In this document: positions 24,681-35,356 of the stretch, piece by piece
Position numbering within the stretch: the stretch's first letter is position 1
Layout of the letters: the number at the start of each line of letters is the position of its first letter
Assembly (NCBI GenBank): GCA_963978905.1
Contig: OZ022259.1
Coordinates: 21,922,068 to 21,986,067 of the forward strand
Direction of reading: 5' to 3'
DNA length: 64,000 nucleotides
Source of the DNA: Trichostrongylus colubriformis
Taxonomy: Eukaryota > Nematoda > Chromadorea > Rhabditida > Trichostrongylidae
The notes under the pieces: model-generated
Told to the model about the DNA's origin: nothing
Database searches by the model: none
The model's input: only the letters and a program-made list of their open reading frames with translations
Program-made: the position numbers and the translations under genes

Positions 24681-26769
24681 TGCCATGAGTCCCCGTATGA
24701 TTCCTGGGAAGAACGGTTCGGCGGTGGCCCTAGCCTACGCGAGACGCCCATTGAGTCATCACCGGCTTCCTGCGGCACGGTAATAGGGAGGGGCCTGTAC
24801 CGCCTATCAGATTGGGTACAAATACCGCTGCCACAGTGGTAATCTGCCACAACACCGAAGGTGTTCTGCCAGATTACCAAATTCACTTGGTTCCTAAGAA
24901 CCTGAGTGCGGTTTCATTCCTGCCACCACTTGTTTTTATTCGGAGCTTTTTGGGCCAGAACATGAATGTGCGATGGCTCTATGTGAAAAGTGACCATACC
25001 GCTGCAGAACCCGCAACGAGGGAGCTCCAAGAATGATCACAAACTGCGTACAATACCCGCGGACGTAATTAAACATCATATTAGTGCTGCATTGAATACT
25101 CTCCAAGAGTGACATAATGGTACTGCAGACCATTGTCACAGAACAACTCAAACAGACGAGAGGTTTTGTTCCGGAACCACAATCAAGCAGAGCGTGTTTA
25201 CAGTGACTTATTAGAGTCGACTCCCCCAGTTTCTTATGGTGGCCGATAGATGGTATTATTATTCTGGATCCAGTTATGATGCTCCGAGATATTTTTCTGC
25301 TTGAGTAGAATACGTTGCTTCTTTGCCCATGTTTTTTCGCCAGCTAAACGTCCTGGTCGCCTACTTTTTGATGTAAAATGAATGAAGTCTCTGCAGCACA
25401 AGATGATCACTTCCTCACGATGTACTACCTCCTTTCGTATGGCAGCACTTTCACACCGCACAAACAAAAGCCTCCCTATGACTTGTATGTTGAAAAAATT
25501 TGCGTGCAGCAAAAAAAGAAAAAAACCAAACCAAAAAAAGAGGAAACAAAACAAAAAAACGAAGACAACAAACGACGTCAACAACACCTTGCAGGTCGCA
25601 GGCTCCTGAAACCCCGGTCCAATGACGTGCCTACGGTACTTTCAAAAGAGCCCAAATCTACACACTCCGAGGCTGAGAAAAAGAAAAAGAAACATTGAGC
25701 AAGAAGGCTGCTTTCAGACAAATCTTCACGACCGACCAACATTCTCACATAGATTATGAAAACATTCGAAACAAACAGAGAAGGTAAATCAACGAGGCGG
25801 CCGTATGACCCTAAGACTCCCCTGAGACAATCACCGGAAAGACCACGGCAAAAATCCCAAAAATACTCAGTTAATACAACAAAGATATTCGGAGTTTTGA
25901 TTCACTGTTCATTTCAGGGAAGAGCTTACTCCTTATATGTGCAAATTACCGTGTTATCTGGTCCAATAAAAGAGTCCACATCGTTTACAGTCCGCCTCCA
26001 ACGTACTATTCGTGAAGATTATGCTGGATAGATGTTCCAAAGTACATTTCACGAAGGCAGCCTTAAGTCAAAGATCAGTTGACCGCGTGAGCGATGCAGT
26101 AGCCGGAGCAAAAAACAGTTCACGCCGCGGCATTCAATGCACTTTCTCGCCGACCCGACCATGCTGCTCAAGTTGGTTCGGCGGCGGCAGGTCTCCCGTA
26201 AGCTCCGCGGCCGGTTCGGCGGCGGCCCGTCCTACGCGAAACGCCCATTGAGTTGTCAGCGGCTTCCTGCGCCACGGTAATAAGGAGGGGCCTGTAACGC
26301 CTATCAGATTGGGTATAAATACCGCCGCCAAAACTGGGTATAAAGGCCGCTCTCCGGTGAGCTTGGAGCAGTCGCATCCAGCTCTTCACCGACGCTCCTT
26401 CAGCTCTCCAATAAGCAACTTAAGCTACCCGCCCACAAGGACGGCACTAATCTTAAGCCTCGCTAAGCGAGGTAAACGAATAAAGATAAGCACCGGAAGG
26501 AACTGCCACTAAGGCCTCACAACACCGACATGCAATAATCACGGAAAGGAACGCACAATGAACCTGCCAATTAATCTAAACACCTATACCCTTCGTGAGC
26601 TTCCCACTACTCCTTTGAGGTAGACGAATCCCTCTTTCCAGTTGTACGTAGTTGTTACTTTGTTAGTCGTGTTACTGTGTTAATAAAATAAATAGTCCTA
26701 TAGACGTTGCTTAGCGTCTGCTATTACAGAATCACCAAACTTCATTGAACCGTGATGCAGCTCAAAACA
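24681..26769. mobile_element. LTR-retrotransposon-like insertion (remnant)
   Basis: Relative to unit B (41107-41115) and the third copy (about 50101), 2089 bp are inserted here. The insert begins TG and ends CA, with GCAAG (24676-24680) and CCAAG (26770-26774) as a possible 5-bp duplication. Two similar GC-rich segments occur, at about 24715-24840 and 26165-26335, sharing GAGGGGCCTGTA and CGCCTATCAGATTGGGTA. The second is followed by TATAAAGGCCG and, near the end, AATAAAATAAATAG, resembling the TATA box and poly(A) signal of an LTR. No gag or pol domain is recognisable; a Lys-rich frame at 25378-25698 is low complexity. Confidence 0.5.
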
Positions 26770-28941
26770 CCAAGGGTGTTTAGTGCATTTGCATTTCCAA
26801 GGTTTTCGTTGTTTTTGACTTAGAAATTTCTTCTCAATATGTGAAGGTGGACTAATCTTAGCAGAACATGAGCTTCAACTATAAATAGTCGGATTTCAAC
26901 TTTGTGCCGTTATCATCGGATTATTTCAAGTGTAAGGTGTCCGTCACTTCCTCGATGTATCAGTTTTGCTAACCCACAACTTTGCAAGCATCACTCGCTG
27001 AAGTGCAAAATGGACTCATTTCAATTCGCCGTCAGCATAGATCAAGCCCATTTTGCATTACAACATTATCACATCATGTGATGCGCACAGTATTGTGCGC
27101 CACGAAAGGTGCTATGGCATACCGATAAGAGTTTAGGGTATAGCCAGACTGGTGAGCCGTGGCTCAGTTACAGCATGGCATGCTGAGCAACCAATAACTG
27201 GAGCTGATATGTTTTCAGTAAAAGCTCTCCCTCAACTTCTCCTCCGCTTCCTCCTCCGGTTTGAAGAAGGTCAACCGAACTGGGTCACAGCCGCCAGAAT
27301 TAGCGATGGCTGTAATGTTCGGCGCATGGCTAGTTCATAACGGAAGCAGTTAGGCAGTTGGAGTGCGTTGTCACCCAATCGGCGTTACCAGTTGATCTAT
27401 CTCGAGTGTCTTGGCCTACATTTTCCTGCTTGCGTATCTACCCTATCTCGCTGGCTTTAACTGTTGAGGAGAGCAAGAATTTTCATCACATGGATCACTG
27501 ATTTTGTCGAAGAGGCCGCGTATATGTGGAAGCGAAGAATGGTGTAATGCTTGGCAAAGGTTACCAATGACATTATCTAAGCAAATGGCCACCTGAAATT
27601 ATGACTGCTTTCCATTTGCAGTAATTACAACCGTTCAGACAAGGCACTTCCGGACACGTGTCAAAAGATAATTTTCTGCATAAAACCTGACATTAGAAAG
27701 AAGCTCCGCGATGCCTAGATAAGACAATGATATCCTTTCTGGAAAGACTCTCATGTCCTGCAATAATGGTCAAAACCCCAATAAATGTGACTGTTTTCCT
27801 ACCACAAACCGTCATCGAAGACGTGCATTCGAGCCCTTCGCATCAAAGCAGGCAGTGATGCAGACGACAAAGGCAGGCTGAAGAAATCGTTCACGGATAC
27901 CTTTTTGAGTTTTTCTGATTCCCTTGCATTTATGTTGTTCTTGTTCATACAGTGCGACCTCTGATACTTCTCTCTAAGAAACCGGAACCCGGCTCTGATA
28001 CATACCCACAGAATCTTCAAATTTTCGCGCACGGCAGGTAATAGAGACGTGCACGGAGCGGCGCGGACTCTACGAGCAAAGCTGTGGCAGTAGAAACGCA
28101 GCAAATCAGTGTGAAGCGCGAAAATCTGGACTGCGCTCCCCCCCCCCTTTTTTTTAAAACTGGTGAGAGGTGGTTCGGCGGAAATTTGAACGAGTTGCTG
28201 ACTCATATTGATTCAGATTTCCCGACTTATGCGGTAGTACGAAAAAGCTGGTTGTTGGTTATCTTACTATGTTGAAGGATAATTTCGCGACATTTTTCAC
28301 GCAATTTTGTGTTAGATTCCAGAAACTTCGGTGGTGTTCTGGCTTGTAGCCAAAACCCGCAGTCACCCTCGCTCCATAGGGGGCGGGGTTAGGATATGGA
28401 TATCGTGTTGCGTTCTGCCCTCTCTTCTTGAGTGAGGGTTCACATTTATTGCTGCTATAAGAATAAACATTATCCTTTGAACCACTGTATTGAAAAGAGA
28501 GATAATATTTTCTCCATCAAAAAGGCGCCACCCTTCCGCCTGTGACCACAGGTGGGCGGTATTCATGGAGAGCGCATTTCAAACAAACACAACAATTCAT
28601 TTGGATTGTTCCAATGCCCAGACCTGCAACAAAAATGACGATTTTTTGAGGACTTGGTTCAATCCGGTTGATTAACTCCGGTTGGGTGTAAGAGCAAGCA
28701 GATACGGTGAGAGCGACCGGAGGGAAAATGCACATCGTGAGGAGGAATTCCTAGATGAAAGCTCAGATTACAGGCTGCGAACGGAACGGCTCGAACGCGA
28801 GGCACTGTGGCGGATACAACGACCGGCAGGCGGCGGCTAAAGTGGCCTCGGACCAGCACGACTTCTGTCCAGCGTCCGACTTTTACGACGAAGACTATAT
28901 TCCATTTCAACGTATACTCCTTGTATTCATGTGCTATATTG
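26770..28941. other. Duplicated backbone downstream of gene A
   Basis: This stretch matches about 41110-44039 and 50105-52040. Near 28690-28840 all three copies carry a frame reading YGESDRRE...SSDYRLRTE, and further on a DEDYIP...LLVFMCYI stretch. Stops and shifts differ among copies and I recognise no family, so no gene is called. The copy here contains the paralogous empty site (28581-28600) of the mariner in unit B. Confidence 0.4.
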
Positions 28942-29230
28942 GCTTGTGCTACTTTGGCCTCGGACGGACTCGAACTCGCACTCCATGCGCTCCAGGCACA
29001 TGTTTGTGCTAATCCACTACACTACCGAGATCCCTTTCACCTTGACTCAGCTTTTTGATGGTATATTTATTACCACTACCATAGCTTATGGCAATAACCA
29101 TTGAGAAGCTGACTTGAGGTGAAGGGGGTCTTGGTAGAGTAATGAATTAGCGCTTATGCTTCGGATGCACGAAGTGCGTATTCGAGTCCAGTCTGAGACC
29201 AAAGCATTTGCACATAACTCAGCATTCTTG
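28942..29230. repeat. Foldback element with head-to-head tRNA-like arms, copy 2
   Basis: The left arm on the minus strand has the A box TAGTGTAGTGG and the B-box-like GAGTTCGAGTCC. The right arm on the plus strand (29121-29210) has a decayed A box (TAGAGTAATGA) and the B-box-like TATTCGAGTCC. It lies exactly at the junction of units A and B. Confidence 0.65.
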
Positions 29231-30345
29231 TAACAAATTCACAATAACATGGTATAGTTAAGGAAAATAGAAAACGGGAAAAAATGAATCAGAAGCGATC
29301 ACTTGGTCTACATCTGCATGGAGTGGACATTCTACAAACCAGACGGAGAAAAACACCTAGTTCTCTGCATACTTCATCCAGGATAATTGTAAAGTGAGCA
29401 TAGCTAAAATAACTGCTTCATCCTTCAAACGCCGCGTAAGCCACCGTTAAGAGTGAGTGCTTAAAAATGGAAACCTCCCCGGCACCGTGCACGATAGCCC
29501 AAGAAGAAATGAATGCGGAGAAAGCTGGAGGTAAATTTGGCAGATTGTGGAAAGAAGGTAGGGGTGCTCAGCAGTGTAACAGCAGTGAAAGAACGAAATA
29601 AAAAGGCGAAAACCCCGAGAAATAAGAATCCAAAACTCGCTTCCGCTCCCCTCTCGTCTCCAGGCGAGGGCAGATTGTAGGCAGGTGAGGTTACATCAGT
29701 CGGCCGCGAAAGTGGTCCCTTCAGCAACTCGCCCGACTGGTGGGCGGCGGAACAACACGCCGTGCTGCCGCATTGTGATAAGACCTCAAGCTACTCTTTT
29801 TCAATACCGATTTCGTACACACCACCTTTTCTGAAGTGGAAAGTTTGTTTTCAGAAAGCATGTATTCACAGTTCTAACTTTCTCCTTCCCCTTCCGATGC
29901 CTCTAACCTAGCAGAATATTGCAAGCTACATGTTTTATTCGGTCTCTTCGTGCTTAACTTTACTGCTCTAATAACTTATTTGTGAATTTTTCAAAACTCA
30001 GCTCTAACAAGGAAGGCTCATCAGGTCAAGGTGAGCTTTTTCAAAATGGTTTTTTTGCGTTTTATAGAGGCACATACATAAAGCAAAAACCGGTCTCAAA
30101 TTCGGCTAAATAATTTTGGGGGGCTCAGAAAATGAGCGACAAAGGTTGCTTAAAAAGAAACAGTTTTGACTAGTTTGCTGCAATGCTTTCCAGCTGCGGC
30201 GTTCAGTACATGCTTATTAGAGGACTACCTTCAAATCTACCCAAAACCTGAATGTGTGAGAATACAATGAGACTCCAAAATGTTTATTCCAAAAATTTCA
30301 AAAGACTGTGAAAGTCTTAAAAGCTTTCCAAAATAAATTGCAATA

Positions 30346-30370
30346 TTTCGGTGCTTAGCACCTTCGTTAG
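30346..30370 (-). other. Hammerhead-ribozyme-like core, left terminus of the Penelope-like element
   Basis: On the minus strand the sequence is CTAACGA, then a perfect GGTGC-TAA-GCACC hairpin, then GAAA. The core differs from CUGANGA by one base (G5 to A), while helix II is intact. It is the inverted partner of 31396-31420. Confidence 0.4.
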
Positions 30371-30462
30371 GCCTAAAAAGTGGCAGTGTTATTGTGTAAT
30401 ATACAAAGTGTATTACCAACTCACGTGCTGTGCTCACCGAACTGTAAGGAACGCTTCCCAAT

Positions 30463-31258
30463 TTGAACTCGCAGGACCCAAACATCAGGTTCACCGTGGA
30501 ATGGCCAAATGAGGAGGGTTTTATCTCATTTCTAAACACAAAAGTACGTATCAATAATGGAATCAAGGAACTATTTTGGTATAGGAAACCGGCGTCAAAG
30601 AATGTTCTTATACACGCCAGAAGTTGCCATCCCACATACATGAAGGTTAATGTAATCCACAATCTCGTAAACACTAAGGATAGAATATGCAGCTCGCAAC
30701 AGATGGAGCGGATTCGATGGTGGACAATATTCTAAGGGACAACGGTTACACCACCGCACGAGCACAGACATGGAGACCATATTCAACGCCTGATGGAATC
30801 TCCATGGTTATGCCGTATCTCAATGAAAGAACGGCACAAAAAGTCAACAGCGTGGTCAAAAATTCATTGCTCCCTATACGGCTAATGTTTCGTTCCCCAC
30901 CCAATCTCAAGCACCTACTCACCTATTCAAGGATTTACGAGGAAAAGTGTGGCAGGGAAGGTGTAGTTACTGTGGTGACCAAAAAATATGTCAGCTCCGA
31001 GGTACGGTTTATTTCATAGAATGTCGAGGCTGTGGGCAAAAATATGTTGGAGAAACTAAGAGGCCTCTCTACAAACGTGTCCACGAACATCGTAGAGCAC
31101 TAATAAATCCATCCTCTTATCGAAACAGTAGTTTCTCCAAACATCGTACAAGGGTACATACCTGTGAAGCGCCCCCCATACGCCATCAAGGTATTACACC
31201 GCTTAGTATAAAGTACCGTAGAAAGAAAAATACTAGAAGCCTAGTTCCCGCTATTTAA
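30463..31258 (+). pseudogene. Penelope-like reverse transcriptase/GIY-YIG endonuclease fragment
   Basis: Three frames overlap in order. 30463-30735 encodes the reverse transcriptase end, with FTVEWPNEEGFISFLNTKV and YRKPASKN...SCHPTYMK, as in Penelope proteins. 30687-31019 carries the thumb/linker region. 30947-31258 carries the endonuclease: CxxC pairs (C6/C9 and C26/C29 of that frame), VYF at 21-23, KYVG at 32-35, then RPL, R44 and E47-H48, matching GIY-YIG catalytic landmarks. The frame changes twice, so no continuous product is possible. The upstream catalytic palm is missing. The product would have copied RNA and nicked target DNA. Confidence 0.8.
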
Positions 31259-31395
31259 GGGTGCCATCGGGTGGGTTGGCAATTTTCCACGGCACAAGGG
31301 TCTGTGGCAGGGTAAGTGCAAGCAAGGTTTTGGGACAGCACGTGAGTTGGTAATACACTTTGTATACTACACAATAACACTGCCACTTTCCAGGC

Positions 31396-31440
31396 CTGAC
31401 GAAAGTACTAAGCACCGAAATATTGCAATTTATTTTGAAA
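31396..31440 (+). other. Hammerhead-ribozyme-like core, right terminus of the Penelope-like element
   Basis: CTGACGA (31396-31402) is followed by a partly mutated helix II (AGTAC-TAA-GCACC), GAAA (31417-31420) and TATTGC, which can be read as a minimal stem III with an AUU cleavage triplet. AGGC before the core can pair only weakly with GC after it. Hammerhead motifs are known in Penelope-like elements; activity here is doubtful. Confidence 0.42.
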
Positions 31441-31654
31441 AACTTTTAAGACTTTCACAGTCTTTTGAAATTTTTGGAATAAACATTTTGGAGTCTCATA
31501 GTATTTTCACACATTCAGATAATCATGAGGCTTCGTGACAGCACACTACTAAGCTCCCAAAACCACTGAGAACTGGTTCAAAAATGTAGAAGCTCTTATG
31601 GTAATTGCTAAACGGAGCAAAGAAAACGCATGGGTGATGCACAGATCAGTGTTC

Positions 31655-31745
31655 TCGCGGTGGTTGAATGGCCGAATGAATAGTGGGATGGACTGGAGTT
31701 GGAACCGATAGGTGGAGTCTGTGGTTCAACTCCCTTCAAAGTCCA
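31655..31745 (+). other. tRNA-Ser-like sequence, copy in the second TAA element
   Basis: TGGCCGAATGA (from 31669) and GGTTCAACTCC (31723-31733) correspond to the A and B boxes seen in copy 1 at 6050-6139, each with substitutions. The B box is weakened, so Pol III activity is less likely than in copy 1. Confidence 0.45.
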
Positions 31746-32679
31746 CGCTTTTGCATTTTCTTGGTTCTCTTTGTTCAGCGCTAAATTATTTGTGCACATG
31801 CAAAATTAGTGCAATTTTTCGTTGCTGGTGCATCAAAGTGACCTCATTTACAAGCTTTCAGTGGTTAACGTGTTAGGACCCTTCGGCGCCACTAGCACGC
31901 GTGCCAGGCGTTTCTGAGCGAAACTAGTGTGATATTCGTGCTCGGGAGACCCAATTAGCCCTAGATACAGAATATTATCCAAATTGAGATTTTGATCCAA
32001 ACTTGAGACAGTGGGGTGGACATGGGCACACAGTCATTGCTCTACTTGTACAAACGAACAAACAACTAGCAGCCTCGCTTAAATTCAATGGAGCTCGTGC
32101 AGAATCAACGGATTCCAAGTGAACTGCACCTAGCAACACCATGTGATGGCAAGAGATAGCAAATATCTCCTTATATCGTCTACCGACCTCCTTTCGTTGA
32201 GTGTCTTTACTATGGTAGTAGTGGTACTAGTGGTCACCCAATTTCTTGGTCAAAATCACGATTAGGCTGAAAACTTGTTACCTAGGGTTGTCCGCCCCCC
32301 TGAGCATGAGCATCAGACGTGCTTTGGGGGGAAACGCCTTGCTTCCTTGTTTTGGGCGTTGGCTGGTCCAAACGAATCATTCATCTATGAGGTGAATGAT
32401 TCATACGCAAAAATACTGAAGATAGTGGTTCCCTGACATAACAAAAGTTGATTTTGCACACGTTTTGCACGTGTGGTCATACATGAGCATAATCGGATGA
32501 AAGCTAGAAAAATGCTAAAATTTTTTCTCAGTGTGGATCGAACCATAAACTTTTTTCTGGGCCCCCCAAAACCATTAAGCCGAATTTGACAACGGTTTTT
32601 TGCTTCATGTATGTGACCCTATAGAATGGAAAAACCGCTTTGAAAAAGCTCACCTTGACCTGATGGGCCTTCCTTGTAA

Positions 32680-34187
32680 GTCGGGAGATGCACAATTCAA
32701 AAGACTCACATGTTGTAATCAGCCGCAGTGAAAAGCTTGGATATCCGTCTCGTGTTTGTGAAGACCTCAAAAACGGTCACTCTTATAATCTTTTCGATTT
32801 GTGCAAGTTGTATATGTAAAAACTAACCTAAGCTTTGAGTGATTATTTCGAATCGCTACTTCTGTCTGCGCTGCACTTGGAGCTTTTCGGAAGGTTAGCA
32901 TTATCGCAGAGCTCTTCAGCTACAATTTTCATACATCATTTAGCTGTAACCAGGGTACACAGAGAGTCGAGGACGACAGGGAAGGGGTCGTAATTGACCG
33001 GATAAAAAGGAGGGGGGGGCGTGCCTACAGGGGTCAGAGATAAGCAACGGAATCTGGACTTTCTATAAGCAATGGGAAGCGAAGAGCACTCCACAGCAAA
33101 TCCGTGTGAGGGGATGTGAAATAAAGATCTCTTTGCTTGAAATAACATACATTAATAAACACATAAACACATTGTAACTATACTATCCGGCAACAGTGAC
33201 TAGTACTGTAAAGGTAAAAAAGGGGAGCGGGTCGTATTTGATCCACTTGCGGGAGCGGGGTCTTACTGCGGCGGCTATTCTCCTAAATACATACGTGGAA
33301 GTGCCCTGGTTACAATGCGTTTGGATTCAGTCTAGCACTTAGTACATGCTTCGTTGAAAAAAAAACACCCACTTTCAGCCATTTGAGGTCAGAGAACTTC
33401 TGTGATTTTCTGTCGCAACATCACTTTTTGCCTTTTCTGAAAATCGGTAAAATGTGGAACACAGACATTGCTTTGTACCATATGCTACAAATTTGACGTG
33501 CAGAATCATAACGACCTTGGAATGATCATATTTAAAGTATACGACAAGTTGCGATCGAGTGTGTGATGTCTGCGGGATCGAAGATTCGTTATACCATCGG
33601 ATTCGATTTATTCTAAAGTGCATCGGTGCGACGGCACACTACTACTGCACCACGTCCATCATTCCCCTTCAATTAGACATAAGCTGGCCCAACCTCTCTT
33701 TCGTGCAGACCAGCGACCTTTCCAAAAAAAAGTTATTTTTCTCGTTACACATTTTTCTTCAAAATCCCAATTGCTGCCTGCGTCATCGGTTAAGCCTATT
33801 TGGTCAAAACTTTTCGAGGCAATATGTAGCTACTACACCGAAAACCAGAGAATGAACACGAAAGTCTCAAAAGGTCAACATGATGGCTCTGCTGTTGTGT
33901 AGGCTTCCGCCCCACACACACCTTTGATGTGCCGTTCCTGTATCGCCGTGAAGCTGCCCAGTTTCATGAACGATGTGCTGATACGGCTTTCTATTTGCTT
34001 TTGATCACCAAACAAACTTTCTCGCGGATTTTCTATCTACGGAAATGAGACGGTACCACATTGCAAACCCGACCGCTTCAACTGGATCTTTTCGGCATGT
34101 ACCCCAAAAAGCAGGCTAGACGAGACGATACAAGCGCTAGCTTAAACATGTGTATAGGCTGTGAGCAAATTTTATTTATTCATGCAG
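32680..34187. other. Duplicated non-coding backbone of unit B
   Basis: This aligns with 11140-12520 of unit A. Frames such as 33618-33902 overlap conserved DNA (KPIWSKLFEAICSYYTENQR) in both units, but neighbouring frames are equally open and no domain is recognised. No gene is called. Confidence 0.4.
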
Positions 34188-34475
34188 ATACATCCAAAGG
34201 GCGTCAAGGGAACGCAGTTGGGCAGTGAGCTGAACCTCGAGAAAAATGTGAGAAATTATGCTCAACAAAACAAAATTCAGAAACTGCTAGGCTGGTATGT
34301 TGGAACGATTGTGAGAGGAATTTCTGCAGAAAATCTTATCTCTGCACTAGGTGGATATATAACAATTTTCACATTGGAGCTCAGAAATTTAAAGGCACCG
34401 GAAGGAGTAAGAAGAAAGTATGAATTGGAAATAGGTGCTCTTCAAAAAACGAATCTTCTACTTCACAAGAGATGA
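34188..34475 (+). pseudogene. Unrecognised exon-like open frame, unit B copy
   Basis: Behind a TCATGCAG acceptor-like site the frame is open from IHPKGVKGTQLGSELNLEKN through GWYVGTIVRGIS, then GGYITIFTLELRNLKAPEG and RRKYELEIGAL, and it stops at 34475 after a shift relative to copy A. The two copies together suggest a roughly 100-residue C-terminal exon ending in a FIRDD-like motif. There is no signal peptide or cysteine pattern. The family is not recognised. Preservation across the A/B duplication is mostly by amino-acid substitution, yet each copy has at least one frameshift. Confidence 0.4.
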
Positions 34476-35356
34476 TGTGCAGCGGAACTCGCACTGAAAA
34501 AACACTTCCCGGGGTCATATCACGGCCCCGCAGCACGGCGTATCGCTCTGCAGTTCATCAGTCGGGAGAGTTGCTGACGAAGACGGGACCACGTTTGCGG
34601 CCGGCTGATTCAGCCTCTCGCCCGTATGATATCTCCCCGAACTAGTGACGCAGAGGGGAGCGGAAGGGGAGGGAGTTTTCGGATTCCGATTTCGCGGTTT
34701 TTTTGCAGTTTTATTCCGTTCTTTCTTCACTGTCACACTGCTGAGCATAATTAACCTAATTCAACATAACCTAACATGACCTAATTTCATATCAACAATA
34801 CGTTAAATTTACCCCTTCCGGTGTCTTTAAGGGTGCTGGTGCCTCATAACTAAATATTTCCCATGGTGTGCGGTCACTTGTTCTGCGCGAAAAACAAGTT
34901 GATTTTTCCAGTTCTTCACTAAATTCATGGAGTCTCATCACCTCATTCTACCGTAGCTAGTGCTTTGTGAAACATCGCGTAATCTGCTCAGGATTCCACC
35001 AATAATGTCGCAAAAGGTATTTTCAGCGAAAGTCAAAAGACAGTCTGCGGATATTATTATAATGTAAAGAGGACAAATTCCGTTCCAGCAGAACAGTTGA
35101 AAAAGAGATCATGGCCCTGCCGACAAAAAAGATTTCAAATCTGTAAACCGTAAGCGCTGCTGGATATGAGCTCGGAGACTAGTTGTGTATTGAAGGCACT
35201 GGAAGGCGGCAATTTAGGCCTACGGTACCATTTTGTAGTTCGAAATGCACACACGATGCATTACCATGTCGTCAAGTGTGAATTCATTGGTCGGATATTT
35301 TCCATCATAAACACATTCTCCGCATTTCTTCGATTATTCTCCCTTTCGCTGGAGGT

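Larger units (their letters stand above)
10034..28941. repeat. Tandem segmental duplication, unit A
   Basis: Blocks of this interval recur in the same order and orientation in 28942-44039. Examples are 10034-11130 with 28942-30004, 11440-12850 with 33040-34500, 16885-19600 with 34805-37330, 20690-22990 with 38030-39850, and 23800-28941 with 40250-44039 (A listed first). The junction with unit B falls where the sequence ending GTGCTATAT runs into the tRNA-like foldback that also opens unit A. A-specific transposons total about 7.3 kb. Boundaries are by eye and accurate to some tens of bases. Confidence 0.88.
30248..31518 (+). mobile_element. Penelope-like element remnant with 184-bp inverted termini
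   Basis: Termini 30248-30431 and 31335-31518 are inverted repeats starting CTGAATGTGTGA and ending at GTGCTGT. Between them lies the 3' part of a Penelope-like reverse transcriptase followed by a GIY-YIG endonuclease, the diagnostic domain pair of canonical Penelope-like elements. The element is nested in the TAA element; copy 1 of that element (5716-7026) lacks it. Inverted terminal repeats are known for Penelope pseudo-LTRs. Both termini contain hammerhead-like cores. Confidence 0.82.
30008..32676. mobile_element. Inverted-repeat DNA element, TAA target duplication, copy 2
   Basis: The same termini as 5716-7026 start CAAGGAAGGC and end GCCTTCCTTG, flanked by TAA at 30005-30007 and 32677-32679. 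Unit A at about 11130 is the empty position. The 2669-bp length is explained by a 1271-bp Penelope-like insertion; without it the element is about 1.4 kb, close to copy 1. Confidence 0.8.

Noticed and set aside
25378..25698. 106-codon Lys-rich frame, considered as a gag-like protein
   Set aside because: The middle is an A-rich low-complexity run. There is no zinc knuckle or other retroelement motif.
28659..29058. Three-copy frames (YGESDRRE and DEDYIP segments) as a receptor-like or pol-like gene
   Set aside because: The open frames differ among the copies at 28.7, 43.8 and 51.8 kb and no family is recognised; the evidence is insufficient to call a gene.
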